Shown here: positions 7,301-14,257 of the stretch, in pieces
Layout: the number at the start of each line of letters is the position of its first letter
How positions within the stretch are numbered: position 1 is the first letter of the stretch
Source: a virus
Strand: one strand, 5' to 3'
Length of the DNA stretch: 31,087 nt
Virus record (IMG/VR): IMGVR_UViG_3300035665_000174
Location: 1-31,087 of that record
Notes under the pieces: model-generated
The model's database searches: none
Seen by the model: the letters and a program-made list of their open reading frames with translations, nothing else
Told to the model about the DNA's origin: nothing
Program-made: the position numbers and the translations under genes

Positions 7301-10099
7301 TCCACTGATACCGTAGAATTTGAGATTCTCGGAGAATCTGGTAATACTACAATTGGTAGAACTGGTCAGGGATCAAATAGCGTAGGAACATTAACCGTTC
7401 ATGGAGATGTAACACTAAACCGCGATCTATTTGTAAATAGAAATGTTACTATTGGTGATGCATCTGTAGATACACTGACTGTTAATTCTACTACTACATT
7501 TAATGCACCAGTAACATTATCATCTGGTCAGAATTTATTGGTTGGGGGTAACACCACAATCACTGGCAATTTAACAGTAAATGGAACTACCACAACTGTA
7601 AATTCAACTAGTATCACAGTAGATGATCCTATCATTACTCTCGGTGGTGATACTGCTCCAGCATCAGATGATAATAAAGATCGTGGAGTTGAATTTAGAT
7701 ATTTTGATACTCAAGCAAGACTTGGATTCTTTGGGTGGGATGACTCTGCAGCAAGGTATGTATTTTTACATGCTGCAACTAATTCAGCAGAGGTATTTAC
7801 TGGAACTAGATCAGGTATTGATGCTGGCAGCATTAAATTATTTGATACTACAAATTCTACCAATTCTGCATCGGGAACATTAATTGTTGGTGGTGGTGTT
7901 GGAGTTGGATTGGATCTTTATGTTGGTGGATTACTTAATGTAACTGGAACAGCTTCAATAACTGGCAATACAACAATTACAGGAACTGCTAATATTGTTA
8001 ATGATTTTTCAGTCAATACTAACAGGTTTAATGTAGTGGCGGCTTCTGGTAATACTTCTATTGCTGGAACTCTAAATGTTACTGGAGCAACCACATTAAG
8101 TAACACTGCAAATATTGTAGGTAATTTTAGTGTTAATACTAATAAGTTTAATGTAATTGCTGCTTCTGGAAATACCAGCATTGCTGGAACCCTAGGTGTT
8201 ACTGCGGCAACTACATTAAGCAACACTTTGACTTTAACTGGAGCTGCAGATTTAAATTCAACATTAAATGTTGCTGGTCTTGTTAGATTCGAAAATATTG
8301 ATATTCCCAATATTGATGCTACAAACTTTACAATTTTAAGCTCAGATTATGGTGCATTTAGATTTGATGGCGGTGGTTATGTTGCTGGTCAAGTATTATT
8401 TGCTGATGACGTTTATGTTGCAGGTGAACTAAAAATTAAAGATACTGGAGGAGCAACTGGTTCTACACTAAACAATGTAACTGTAAGATATAAAGGTTTC
8501 TTTGGAAGCTTAGCATCATACACTCCAACATTCTCCACCGATAATAATGCAAACATTAGAGTATATGGTGGTATGTCAGTTGGAACTGATATCCAACTAG
8601 GAAGAGATTTAATTATCGGAAAAACTTCTAGTGGAGCAACAGCAAAAGCTTCTATTTCTGGAACTACTGGTAATGCATTATTTACTGGAACTTTAGGTGT
8701 AACTGGAATAACTAATCTTTCTAGTTCACTAAACGTAACTGGAGCTATTGTAGCTTCATCAACAATAAATGTTACTGGTTCGTTGATTGTTAATACTGAT
8801 AAGTTTTCAGTAACTGCTGCAACTGGTAACACTTCAGTTGCAGGAACTTTATCTGCTGGTGGTAACTTTGCAGTTAACACTAACAAGTTTAATGTAATTG
8901 CATCTTCAGGTAATACTTCGGTTGCTGGATCACTAGATGTAACTGGAGTTACATCACTATCATCGTCTCTTACTGTTACTGGAGCCGCAACTCTAAACTC
9001 ATCTTTAGGTTTACTAGGAAACTTTAATATCAATACTAATAAGTTTAGTGTTGTGGCTGCATCTGGTAATACTTCAGTTGCTGGAACTTTAAATGTGGCT
9101 GGCAACACTACACTTAGTGCAGCATTAGGAGTAACTGGATTATTAACTGCAACTGGGGGTGTATCTGGAAATGTTACAGGTAATTTAACTGGAACTGCAG
9201 ATAAATCAAATCTTGCTGCTATCACAAATACAACATCATCGAATCTAACTTACTATCCAACATTTGTTTCTGCTACAACTGGTTATTCGGAAATAAGAAC
9301 AGACTCAGATAACTTAACTTATAATCCTGCAACAAATACATTACAAGTTTCAAACTTCAGATCTACCACAGACTTCACGGTTGAAGGTAATTTAACTATT
9401 ACTGGAACTGCATTATATGGTCAGTCTCAAGTTGGTGATATTAGTAATCATAATACAGATGATCTTTCAGAGGGAACAACAAATCTATATTTCACTAACG
9501 AAAGAGTTGATGATAGAGTTTCCAATTTAATTATTGGTGGAACTGGAATATCTTCTACATATTCAGATAATGGAGATGGTGCTGGATCTCTTACTCTTGC
9601 TATTGACTTTGCAGAATTCTCAACTACAAATATTGCTGAAGGAACAAAACAATTCTTTACTACTGAAAGAGCAAGAACTTCTGTTAGTGCGGCAGGTGAT
9701 TTAGCATACAACTCGTTAACTGGTGTATTCAGTGTTACTACCTTCAAAACAGCAGATGCTAGATCATCAATCAGTGTTACTGACGCTGGCGGAGCAGGAT
9801 CACTAACATATAGTAGTTCAACTGGTGTTATTACATACACTGGTCCTAATATCAGTTCTTTTGGTGAATCATTAATCGATGATGTTGATGCAGCTGCAGC
9901 TCGTTCAACACTTGGGCTAGGAACTGCTGCTACTACAAATAGCACTGCATATGCTACTGCAGCTCAAGGAACTACTGCTGATGATACTAATAGTGATCTA
10001 TCTTCGCTATATACTGCGCTCGTAGCAATTGGTAATAATGCATCAATTACAACAGTAACTCAACTTAAAGCAGCTTTAGCTGCACTAGTTCGCCCCTGA
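4391..10099 (+). CDS. Giant repetitive tail fibre / adhesin with Mtd-like N-terminus
   Basis: 1902 residues. The N-terminus (R-I-Q-L-R-R-D-G, then G-E-L-G-I-E-I-D-T, then K-I-G-D-G-V-T-P-W-N-S-L) matches the N-terminal domain of major tropism determinant-type fibres, which attaches to the particle. The rest is beta-rich and built of repeats. There are at least eight copies of a unit like F-x-V-N-T-x-K-F-x-V-x-A-x-x-G-N-T-S-x-x-G-T-L, two copies of a block starting V-D-D-P-I-I-T-L-G-G-D-T (6041-6430 and 7568-7947), and two copies of a block centred on D-Y-G-x-x-R-x-D-G-G (6989-7410 and 8321-8715). The C-terminal part has fibre-type motifs (L-S-E-G-T-T-N-L-Y-F-T and A-A-A-R-S-T-L-G-L-G-T-A-A-T). 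It probably forms a long trimeric fibre that decides which host cells are bound. It has its own late promoter. The last 150 residues are the best candidate tip, but no receptor-binding domain is recognised. Confidence 0.85.
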   Translation: MANRIQLRRDGAQQWANVNPILAQGELGIEIDTSRIKIGDGVTPWNSLKYERPVETETNTANTLVKRDADGNFSAGAITANLIGNAATSTRLANARLITLSGDMTGSGTFDGSANLTLVAELGYVTSLPHYDAQDLGATGTYTQFEVDSRGRIVNAFSPNTLSQYGITDAQPLDSDLSAIAGLTSQGLITRTATGVAVTRSIAGSAGRILTSNSDGVGGNPTIDLADTTVVVGSYNTESKTSVPLGAGSASPQETVNAPKFTVDRYGRLTAALTVPIATATQGTKDALFSSATTYARYAKVKTAAGRLYQSIRSISSGGAEPNHTDTSDTNGWRYLGSALTEQKGLASFDQEDFDVDANGHVTIADRGIDNIQLQNNRISFADGNSKEDFELDQELTSTSGYRGFNYLNYVKVNDISGNLLFSANNVDNSGAGGVDINVDTNISAANIILDRPGTSPLQTIERTAGDLKIYHNVNSSVNRTLEIISQNIGSGSSQINIRSDGQIYLESVNNDVRIEDFYIINNVISSTNSTIVLDPAGIDDITGTVQIKGNLQVDGTTTTVNSTTITVDDPIITLGGDTTPTVDDNKDRGIEFKYYDTQARLGFYGWDENYTTLAGTTGGYRFLYNATNTSEVFSGTDAGIVAGNLALTSNVGSTSSTTGSLVVTGGVGISQNLNVAGNSVFTSQGEFNHNLTLKADNRDFKIQTAAGVDKFTVDYDNGNTVIEGTLDVQLESRITDNLIVAADNKEFIVRTAAGVNKFVVDTDNGNTTIQGTLNVVSGVDFDSTLNVDAKADFNANVEIDGITTIHNNIILDTTGKTFTITNGSVTKFQVTSTTGNTDIEGNLNVAQNIYFESTNNITVDTSSATDITIVGGDYGSLRHDGGAYIAQDALIGGDLYISGALDVKDSGTARTAPSKLNNVDVRYHAYFGSTNAQNATYANDPSANVRIAGGLGVVQDLHVGDDFYVGKEGSTDTVEFEILGESGNTTIGRTGQGSNSVGTLTVHGDVTLNRDLFVNRNVTIGDASVDTLTVNSTTTFNAPVTLSSGQNLLVGGNTTITGNLTVNGTTTTVNSTSITVDDPIITLGGDTAPASDDNKDRGVEFRYFDTQARLGFFGWDDSAARYVFLHAATNSAEVFTGTRSGIDAGSIKLFDTTNSTNSASGTLIVGGGVGVGLDLYVGGLLNVTGTASITGNTTITGTANIVNDFSVNTNRFNVVAASGNTSIAGTLNVTGATTLSNTANIVGNFSVNTNKFNVIAASGNTSIAGTLGVTAATTLSNTLTLTGAADLNSTLNVAGLVRFENIDIPNIDATNFTILSSDYGAFRFDGGGYVAGQVLFADDVYVAGELKIKDTGGATGSTLNNVTVRYKGFFGSLASYTPTFSTDNNANIRVYGGMSVGTDIQLGRDLIIGKTSSGATAKASISGTTGNALFTGTLGVTGITNLSSSLNVTGAIVASSTINVTGSLIVNTDKFSVTAATGNTSVAGTLSAGGNFAVNTNKFNVIASSGNTSVAGSLDVTGVTSLSSSLTVTGAATLNSSLGLLGNFNINTNKFSVVAASGNTSVAGTLNVAGNTTLSAALGVTGLLTATGGVSGNVTGNLTGTADKSNLAAITNTTSSNLTYYPTFVSATTGYSEIRTDSDNLTYNPATNTLQVSNFRSTTDFTVEGNLTITGTALYGQSQVGDISNHNTDDLSEGTTNLYFTNERVDDRVSNLIIGGTGISSTYSDNGDGAGSLTLAIDFAEFSTTNIAEGTKQFFTTERARTSVSAAGDLAYNSLTGVFSVTTFKTADARSSISVTDAGGAGSLTYSSSTGVITYTGPNISSFGESLIDDVDAAAARSTLGLGTAATTNSTAYATAAQGTTADDTNSDLSSLYTALVAIGNNASITTVTQLKAALAALVRP
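6041..6430 (+). repeat. Fibre block A, copy 1
   Basis: Encodes a block beginning V-D-G-T-T-T-T-V-N-S-T and running through D-N-K-D-R-G-I-E-F to G-G-V-G-I. A second copy lies at 7568-7947, about 1.53 kb downstream. The proteins are close, but many third positions differ, so the duplication is old and kept by selection. Confidence 0.8.
6989..7410 (+). repeat. Fibre block B, copy 1
   Basis: Block with G-D-Y-G-S-L-R-H-D-G-G-A-Y, then L-N-N-V-D-V-R-Y, then N-V-R-I-A-G-G. It matches the block at 8321-8715 in order and spacing. Confidence 0.7.
7568..7947 (+). repeat. Fibre block A, copy 2
   Basis: Second copy of the block at 6041-6430 (V-D-D-P-I-I-T-L-G-G-D-T, D-N-K-D-R-G-V-E-F, Q-A-R-L-G-F-F-G-W, G-G-G-V-G-V). 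It is slightly shorter, lacking the T-T-L-A-G-T-T-G-G insertion of copy 1. Confidence 0.8.
8321..8715 (+). repeat. Fibre block B, copy 2
   Basis: Block with S-D-Y-G-A-F-R-F-D-G-G-G-Y, L-N-N-V-T-V-R-Y-K-G-F-F-G and N-I-R-V-Y-G-G, parallel to 6989-7410. It is flanked by copies of the short F-x-V-N-T-x-K-F unit. Confidence 0.7.
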
Positions 10100-10105
10100 T
10101 AACTA

Positions 10106-10906
10106 ATGGCTAATCCAACTACAAAAGCAGAATTAAAAGAGTATTGTCTCAGAAGACTGGGTAAGCCAGTCTTGGAGATTAATGTATCTACAGATCAAAT
10201 TGATGATGCTGTAGATTACACTATTCAAAAATTCCAACAATTTCATTATGATGGTTGTGAAAGAGTTTATCTAAAACATCAAATCACGCAAGCAGATATC
10301 GATAGGTCTAAAACAAATATATCTCACACTGCCGTAGATAATACTACAACATGGTTAGAAGGTAATGGATATATTGATGTTCCAAGTCATATTATCTCTG
10401 TAGAAAATATTTTCACTTTTATTGATAAGGGAACATCGAACTTCTTTGATATCAGATATCAAATGAGACTCAATGACCTGTATGATTTCACATCAACGCA
10501 ATTTTATCACTACTACTTAATTCAAACTCATCTGGAAACAATTGATTTTTTACTAGAGGGAATGAAACCTGTTAGATATAATCACGTTAAGAATAGACTT
10601 TATATTGATTTTGATTGGGAATCGGATATTGCTGCTGGTCAGTTTATTATAATAAATGCAACAAGAGCAATTGATCCCAATAATTGGTCGAAAATATATA
10701 ATGAAATGTGGGTTAAAGATTACGCAACTGCCAAGATCAAAAAGCAGTGGGGGCAGAATTTAACCAAATACAATGGGGTTCAGCTTCCAGGTGGAGTTAC
10801 ATTGAATGGTGAAATGATATATAACGATGCTGTAGATGAATTAACTAAATTGGATGATCAATTAAGATCGACTTACGAATTACCACCGATGGATATGATC
10901 GGATAA
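10106..10906 (+). CDS. gp13: Neck protein gp13 (head completion)
   Basis: 266 residues; T4 gp13 has about 309. The N-terminus (T-K-A-E-L-K-E-Y-C-L-R-R-L-G-K-P) and the following helix (Q-I-D-D-A-V-D-Y-T-I-Q-K-F) are what I know of gp13 in marine T4-like phages. gp13 and gp14 form the neck that closes the filled head and joins it to the tail. The gene starts six bases after the fibre stop without a strong ribosome site and is followed three bases later by gp14. A perfect 8-bp hairpin lies at 10153-10173 inside codons 16-23. No odd features in the protein. Confidence 0.85.
   Translation: MANPTTKAELKEYCLRRLGKPVLEINVSTDQIDDAVDYTIQKFQQFHYDGCERVYLKHQITQADIDRSKTNISHTAVDNTTTWLEGNGYIDVPSHIISVENIFTFIDKGTSNFFDIRYQMRLNDLYDFTSTQFYHYYLIQTHLETIDFLLEGMKPVRYNHVKNRLYIDFDWESDIAAGQFIIINATRAIDPNNWSKIYNEMWVKDYATAKIKKQWGQNLTKYNGVQLPGGVTLNGEMIYNDAVDELTKLDDQLRSTYELPPMDMIG
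10153..10173 (+). other. Hairpin inside the start of gp13
   Basis: AAGACTGG pairs perfectly with CCAGTCTT around a GTAAG loop, 48-68 bases after the first base of the start codon. No T run follows, so it is not a plain terminator. Confidence 0.6.
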
Positions 10907-10909
10907 TAT

Positions 10910-11785
10910 ATGACAACCAATCCATATTTTACACAAGGAACCACCAATGAACAAGATCTATTGCAAGATCTTGTTGATGAACAGATCAAAATGTTCGGCA
11001 AAAATGTATACTATCTTCCTAGAAAATTAGTTAAGGAAGATCAAATTTTTGTCGAGGATACTCTTTCTAAATTCGAACATGCATATGAAATTGAAGTTTA
11101 CTTAGATGATGCTGGTGGTTTTAGAGGTGATGGTGATTTATTTTCAAAATTTGGTGTAAGAATTGCAGACTCGGTAACTTTTATAGTTTCTAGAAGAAGA
11201 TTTACTCAAGCTGTAGATAATTTGGGTGAGTTAATTATAGAAGGAAGACCCAATGAAGGAGATTTAGTTTTCTTCCCATTGGTTGGAAAAATGTTTGAAA
11301 TTAAGTTTGTAGATCACGAAGTTCCATTTTTCCAATTAGGTAAAATGTATGTTTGGGGTCTTCGTTGCGAAATGTTTGAATATAGTGAAGAAGATATCGA
11401 AACTGGTATTCCAGAAATTGATGTTGTTGAGCTTAATTTTGCAAATGCAATTTCTTTAGTATTTTCTTCTGGTGGAACTGGTAATTTTACCGTAGGTGAA
11501 CTAATCACTGGTGGAACTTCAAATGTAACCGCAGAAGTTAAATCTTGGGATTCTACAACTAGAACATTGATAGTAATAAACAGAACTGGATCATTTACTA
11601 TTCCAGAAACAATTACTGGGGAGGATTCTTCTGCTTCTTGGATTACCTCTTCTTATAATACTATAAATAATCAAAACTCATCATATGATGAAAATGCCGA
11701 TATTGAAACTGAGGCAGATGATATTTTAGATTTTACGGAGTCGAATCCATTTGGGGAGTATGGAAATAAAGGGGGTGTAGTCTGA
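10910..11785 (+). CDS. gp14: Neck protein gp14
   Basis: 291 residues; T4 gp14 has about 256. It directly follows gp13, as in T4. The N-terminal half (Y-F-T-Q-G-T, then E-Q-D-L-L-Q-D-L-V-D-E-Q, then Y-Y-L-P-R) is typical of the family, which forms the outer ring of the neck. A beta insertion of the F-T-V-G-E-L-I-T-G type begins near base 11485. A second, weaker copy (F-T-I-P-E-T-I-T-G) lies near 11590. The same unit occurs in the large tail protein at the start of the window. The C-terminus is acidic. Its stop overlaps the gp15 start (TGATG). A perfect 10-bp inverted repeat lies at 10950-10975. Confidence 0.85.
   Translation: MTTNPYFTQGTTNEQDLLQDLVDEQIKMFGKNVYYLPRKLVKEDQIFVEDTLSKFEHAYEIEVYLDDAGGFRGDGDLFSKFGVRIADSVTFIVSRRRFTQAVDNLGELIIEGRPNEGDLVFFPLVGKMFEIKFVDHEVPFFQLGKMYVWGLRCEMFEYSEEDIETGIPEIDVVELNFANAISLVFSSGGTGNFTVGELITGGTSNVTAEVKSWDSTTRTLIVINRTGSFTIPETITGEDSSASWITSSYNTINNQNSSYDENADIETEADDILDFTESNPFGEYGNKGGVV
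10950..10975 (+). other. Hairpin inside the start of gp14
   Basis: AACAAGATCT and AGATCTTGTT form a perfect 10-bp stem around the loop ATTGCA, 41-66 bases into the gene. It has no T run and is AT-rich, so its strength is moderate. Confidence 0.65.
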
Positions 11786-12588
11786 TGTTAGGAACATATA
11801 CATATCACGAAATAATAAGAAAATGTGTGGTATCATTTGGAACTCTTTTTAATAATATTGAAATTAGAAGAGTTAAAGATTCTAAGGTAGAGGTAATGAA
11901 AGTTCCTCTAGCATATGGACCTAAACAAAAGTTTCTAGCTAGATTAAGAGCTGTAGAAGATCTAACTAAAAAAGATGTTTTTCAAATCACTCTTCCTAGA
12001 ATAGCATTTGAATTAAAGGATATTTCTCCAGATCCATCTAGAAAAGTAGCCCCAACTCAATATATAAGATCAACTCAAAATGATGGGTCGGTCAAAAAAG
12101 TTTATATGCCAGTTCCATATAATTTGACTTTTGAGTTATCAATTTTATCTAAAAATCAAGATGATGGTCTTCAAATTTTAGAGCAAATTTTGCCAAATTT
12201 TCACCCATCATTTAATATAACTGTCAAATTAATTCCAGATCTTGGAGAATATAAAGACTTTCCTGTTACATTAAATGGCATTGATATTCAAGATGATTAT
12301 GAAGGTGATTACGATAAGCGTAGAACCTTAATTTACACTCTTACATTTACATGTAAAACTTATCTATATGGTGCCATTACAGATGTTACTGGAGATCTCA
12401 TTACAAAAGTTCAGGTCGATTATTCTACAGATTCTAGTGTCACTGCACCTAGGGAAGTTAGGTATACGGTGACACCAGATCCAGAATCTGCAGATCCAGA
12501 TGATGATTTTGGATTTAATGAGTTAAAGTCGGAGTTTACAGATGCAAGAGAATGGAATCCCGTCACAGGACAAGATGAAGAAATTTGA
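11785..12588 (+). CDS. gp15: Tail sheath stabiliser and completion protein gp15
   Basis: 267 residues, close to T4 gp15 (272). It is the connector that caps the contracted or extended tail and joins it to the neck. Recognised by position after gp14 and by segments typical of the family (P-R-I-A-F-E-L, M-P-V-P-Y-N-L-T-F-E-L, R-R-T-L-I-Y-T-L-T-F-T). The start overlaps the gp14 stop by one base, with a GGGGG-type ribosome site just upstream. It overlaps the small terminase gene by 14 bases. Confidence 0.85.
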   Translation: MLGTYTYHEIIRKCVVSFGTLFNNIEIRRVKDSKVEVMKVPLAYGPKQKFLARLRAVEDLTKKDVFQITLPRIAFELKDISPDPSRKVAPTQYIRSTQNDGSVKKVYMPVPYNLTFELSILSKNQDDGLQILEQILPNFHPSFNITVKLIPDLGEYKDFPVTLNGIDIQDDYEGDYDKRRTLIYTLTFTCKTYLYGAITDVTGDLITKVQVDYSTDSSVTAPREVRYTVTPDPESADPDDDFGFNELKSEFTDAREWNPVTGQDEEI

Positions 12589-13027
12589 AGGAATTGATGC
12601 TGCATTAAATGTTGATTTAACCGTAGTTCCTTCTTCATCTGAAATTGAGCCAATAAATGCTGGTAATGAAATTGAAGTGCCTGCAATTTTTGACAAAGAA
12701 CAATTAAAAAAAGATTATGAATTTACAAGAGGAAATTTATATTCTTTAATTCAAAAAGGTCAAGAAGCTGTAGATGGAATTCTAGAATTAGCTAGAGAAT
12801 CAGATCAACCTAGAGCATATGAGGTTGCTGGTCAATTGGTTAAACACATTGGAGATGTGGCAGAAAAATTAATGGATCTCCAAAAGAAAGTATCTGAAAT
12901 TGAAAATCCTACAAAGAAAAAGAGAGATACTCAGATTACCAACAACACGATGTTTGTTGGTAGCACTGCAGAGCTAGCAAAATTCCTAAAGCAGCAAAGA
13001 GAAATAAATAAATCAGAACAAGAGTGA
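12575..13027 (+). CDS. gp16: Small terminase subunit gp16
   Basis: 150 residues from the ATG at 12575; T4 gp16 has 164. An in-frame start at 12542 would add eleven residues deep inside gp15 and is less likely. The protein is mostly helical, with a long central helix pair (K-K-D-Y-E-F-T-R-G-N-L-Y-S-L-I and Y-E-V-A-G-Q-L-V-K-H-I) that fits the oligomerising core of small terminases. It recognises phage DNA and stimulates the gp17 motor. Unlike T4, the large subunit does not follow directly: 3.7 kb of other genes lie between. Confidence 0.8.
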   Translation: MKKFEGIDAALNVDLTVVPSSSEIEPINAGNEIEVPAIFDKEQLKKDYEFTRGNLYSLIQKGQEAVDGILELARESDQPRAYEVAGQLVKHIGDVAEKLMDLQKKVSEIENPTKKKRDTQITNNTMFVGSTAELAKFLKQQREINKSEQE

Positions 13028-13043
13028 AATTTTAATTTTAGAT

Positions 13044-13051
13044 AATAAATA
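13044..13051 (+). promoter_or_regulatory. Possible late promoter (AATAAATA)
   Basis: Matches seven of eight bases of the T4 late box TATAAATA, 31 bases before the gene at 13082, in the only clear gap after gp16. It would drive the insert genes. Confidence 0.45.
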
Positions 13052-13081
13052 TAAAAAGAAATCATCACCATCTTTCCCACC

Positions 13082-13621
13082 ATGAAAGCACCAAAGACTT
13101 ATGCTCAGTTTATTACTGAAGCTTCAAATTTAGCAGAGGGAAATCCTACTGCTAGGATGATGCAAAAATCTAAAACCAAAGTAACTGGTCATATTTCAGC
13201 AGATCGTGGTGATGATGAATCTGCTAATAGAGAAAAGAGAAAAAATGTAGAAACCAAACTCAAAAAGAGATTTGGTGGATATCAAAAGGGAGTTGGGGAG
13301 TATAAGTATTCTTCTGGTGAAGGAACTGGTAGAGAAGTTTCATATCAGGTAACAAAGCCTGAGAAAATGTCAAAGAGAAAATTTGGCAAATTGGTAAGAA
13401 GAACTGGGCGTGAAGCAGGTCAGGAGTCTGTAATTACCAAAGACAAAGACAAGCCAGCGAAGTTGCATTATACGGAAAAAGGTAGTAAGATGAAGTCTGA
13501 CACTATCGGCAAAACCAAAGCAGGAAAGCATCCTGAGGGTTATGGCGAAACTTCTGGAACTAAAGTCAGAAGTGGTAAACTTCCTAAAAAAACTACTAAA
13601 GGAGCAATGCATTATGGCTGA
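13082..13621 (+). CDS. Basic protein with capsid-targeting N-terminus (candidate internal head protein)
   Basis: 179 residues. Residues 5-14 (K-T-Y-A-Q-F-I-T-E-A) nearly match the capsid-targeting peptide that starts T4 internal proteins (M-K-T-Y-Q-E-F-I-A-E-A). The match includes the I-x-E site after which gp21 protease cuts, here after E13; a second possible site is L-A-E at E19. The rest is strongly basic and low in hydrophobics (many Lys, Arg, Gly, Ser, Thr), with no membrane segment, as expected for a DNA-associated protein inside the head. No known domain is seen. Its start has no clear ribosome site; the leader reads CCCACCATG. Inferred role: packed with DNA and injected. It could instead be an unrelated basic DNA-binding protein. 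Confidence 0.65.
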   Translation: MKAPKTYAQFITEASNLAEGNPTARMMQKSKTKVTGHISADRGDDESANREKRKNVETKLKKRFGGYQKGVGEYKYSSGEGTGREVSYQVTKPEKMSKRKFGKLVRRTGREAGQESVITKDKDKPAKLHYTEKGSKMKSDTIGKTKAGKHPEGYGETSGTKVRSGKLPKKTTKGAMHYG

Positions 13622-13760
13622 TGTAAAAATGTGGGAAGAAGATCAATTCAAATGTAAGTATTGTGGGATTACCCCACCAAAAGGTCATTGGAGACCTTTT
13701 ACTTGGATTCAAAAGCATGAATTAAATTGCGCAAAAAATCCTGATTTAGAAAAGAAATGA
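13614..13760 (+). CDS. 48-residue zinc-finger protein
   Basis: I chose the ATG at 13614 because a good ribosome site (AAAGGAG) lies 10 bases upstream, although it overlaps the previous stop by eight bases; a longer frame upstream is unlikely. C14-x2-C17 and H35-x3-C39 form a CCHC zinc-finger pattern, with aromatic residues between (H-W-R-P-F-T-W). Such tiny fingers bind nucleic acid or protein. It overlaps the next gene by ATGA, so all three are coupled. Function unknown; the placement suggests an early-infection or packaging accessory. Confidence 0.7.
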   Translation: MADVKMWEEDQFKCKYCGITPPKGHWRPFTWIQKHELNCAKNPDLEKK

Positions 13761-14233
13761 AATCTTTTAAAGAATATTCTTCTGTAGAAGTCTCTCCTGT
13801 TCAGGAGGGGCTTCTTTCTCGTATCGTAGATAAAGTGGATAAGGTTTTGGCTCCACCAAAGCCAAAATTTAAAGCAAGATATGGATACGATAGTAATACT
13901 GGAAAGCCATTAGCTGGAACTAAAGTAAAAAGTAAACCACAAGTCAAGTCTTCACATGAAGATGATCCATGGTTGAAGCATTCTTCTGGTGCAGAAAAGA
14001 AAGCTCATTATAGACAGCTAAGAGGGGAAGAGTATATTCAAGAAAAATCAGAAGAAAAATATTGTCGTTTATGCTGCAAAAAAGAAAAACGTGAGCAGTG
14101 TGGATATGGTCCTACCATGTGGGATAGGTATACAGTCAATGATGCAACTGCTGCAGAAAAGAAAGAGGCTGCGATAGAATCTGGCATAATTCAAGAATCT
14201 AAATTGAAATTGACTAAATTTAAAACAAAATAA
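13757..14233 (+). CDS. Basic cysteine-motif protein, weak capsid-targeting N-terminus
   Basis: 158 residues, starting by ATGA overlap with the zinc-finger gene. Residues 1-11 (M-K-S-F-K-E-Y-S-S-V-E) resemble the capsid-targeting peptides of its neighbours but lack the Ile/Leu two residues before the Glu, so targeting is doubtful. The protein is rich in Lys, and residues 103-115 carry a C-x2-C-C-x7-C cluster that could bind a metal. No known family is recognised. A 12-bp hairpin with two G-T pairs lies at 13787-13814 within codons 11-20. It is probably co-expressed with the two genes before it. Confidence 0.65.
   Translation: MKSFKEYSSVEVSPVQEGLLSRIVDKVDKVLAPPKPKFKARYGYDSNTGKPLAGTKVKSKPQVKSSHEDDPWLKHSSGAEKKAHYRQLRGEEYIQEKSEEKYCRLCCKKEKREQCGYGPTMWDRYTVNDATAAEKKEAAIESGIIQESKLKLTKFKTK
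13787..13814 (+). other. Terminator-like hairpin inside a gene start
   Basis: A 12-bp stem (two G-T pairs) closes a GTTC loop and is followed by TTTC. It begins 31 bases into the gene at 13757. It resembles an intrinsic terminator but is fully coding. Confidence 0.6.
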
Positions 14234-14236
14234 ATA
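14229..14236 (+). promoter_or_regulatory. Possible late promoter (AATAAATA)
   Basis: Seven of eight bases of the late box match, 22 bases before the gene at 14258. Its TAA is the stop of the gene before. Confidence 0.45.
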
Positions 14237-14257
14237 TTACTGATGAACTAAAGATAG

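Noticed and set aside
8413-9225. Long open frame on the - strand inside the fibre gene (270 codons), and others near 7918, 9448 and 21309
   Set aside because: They mirror the repetitive Thr/Val/Ala-rich coding strand, lack ribosome sites and promoters, and read as low-complexity Val/Pro/Leu text.
12542-12574. Upstream start for gp16
   Set aside because: It would extend deep into gp15 with no ribosome site; the ATG at 12575 gives a normal short overlap and a typical length.
13116-13127. TGAAGCTTCA palindrome in the start of the 13082 gene
   Set aside because: A loopless palindrome cannot form a stable hairpin; it may be chance and lies in the targeting-peptide codons.
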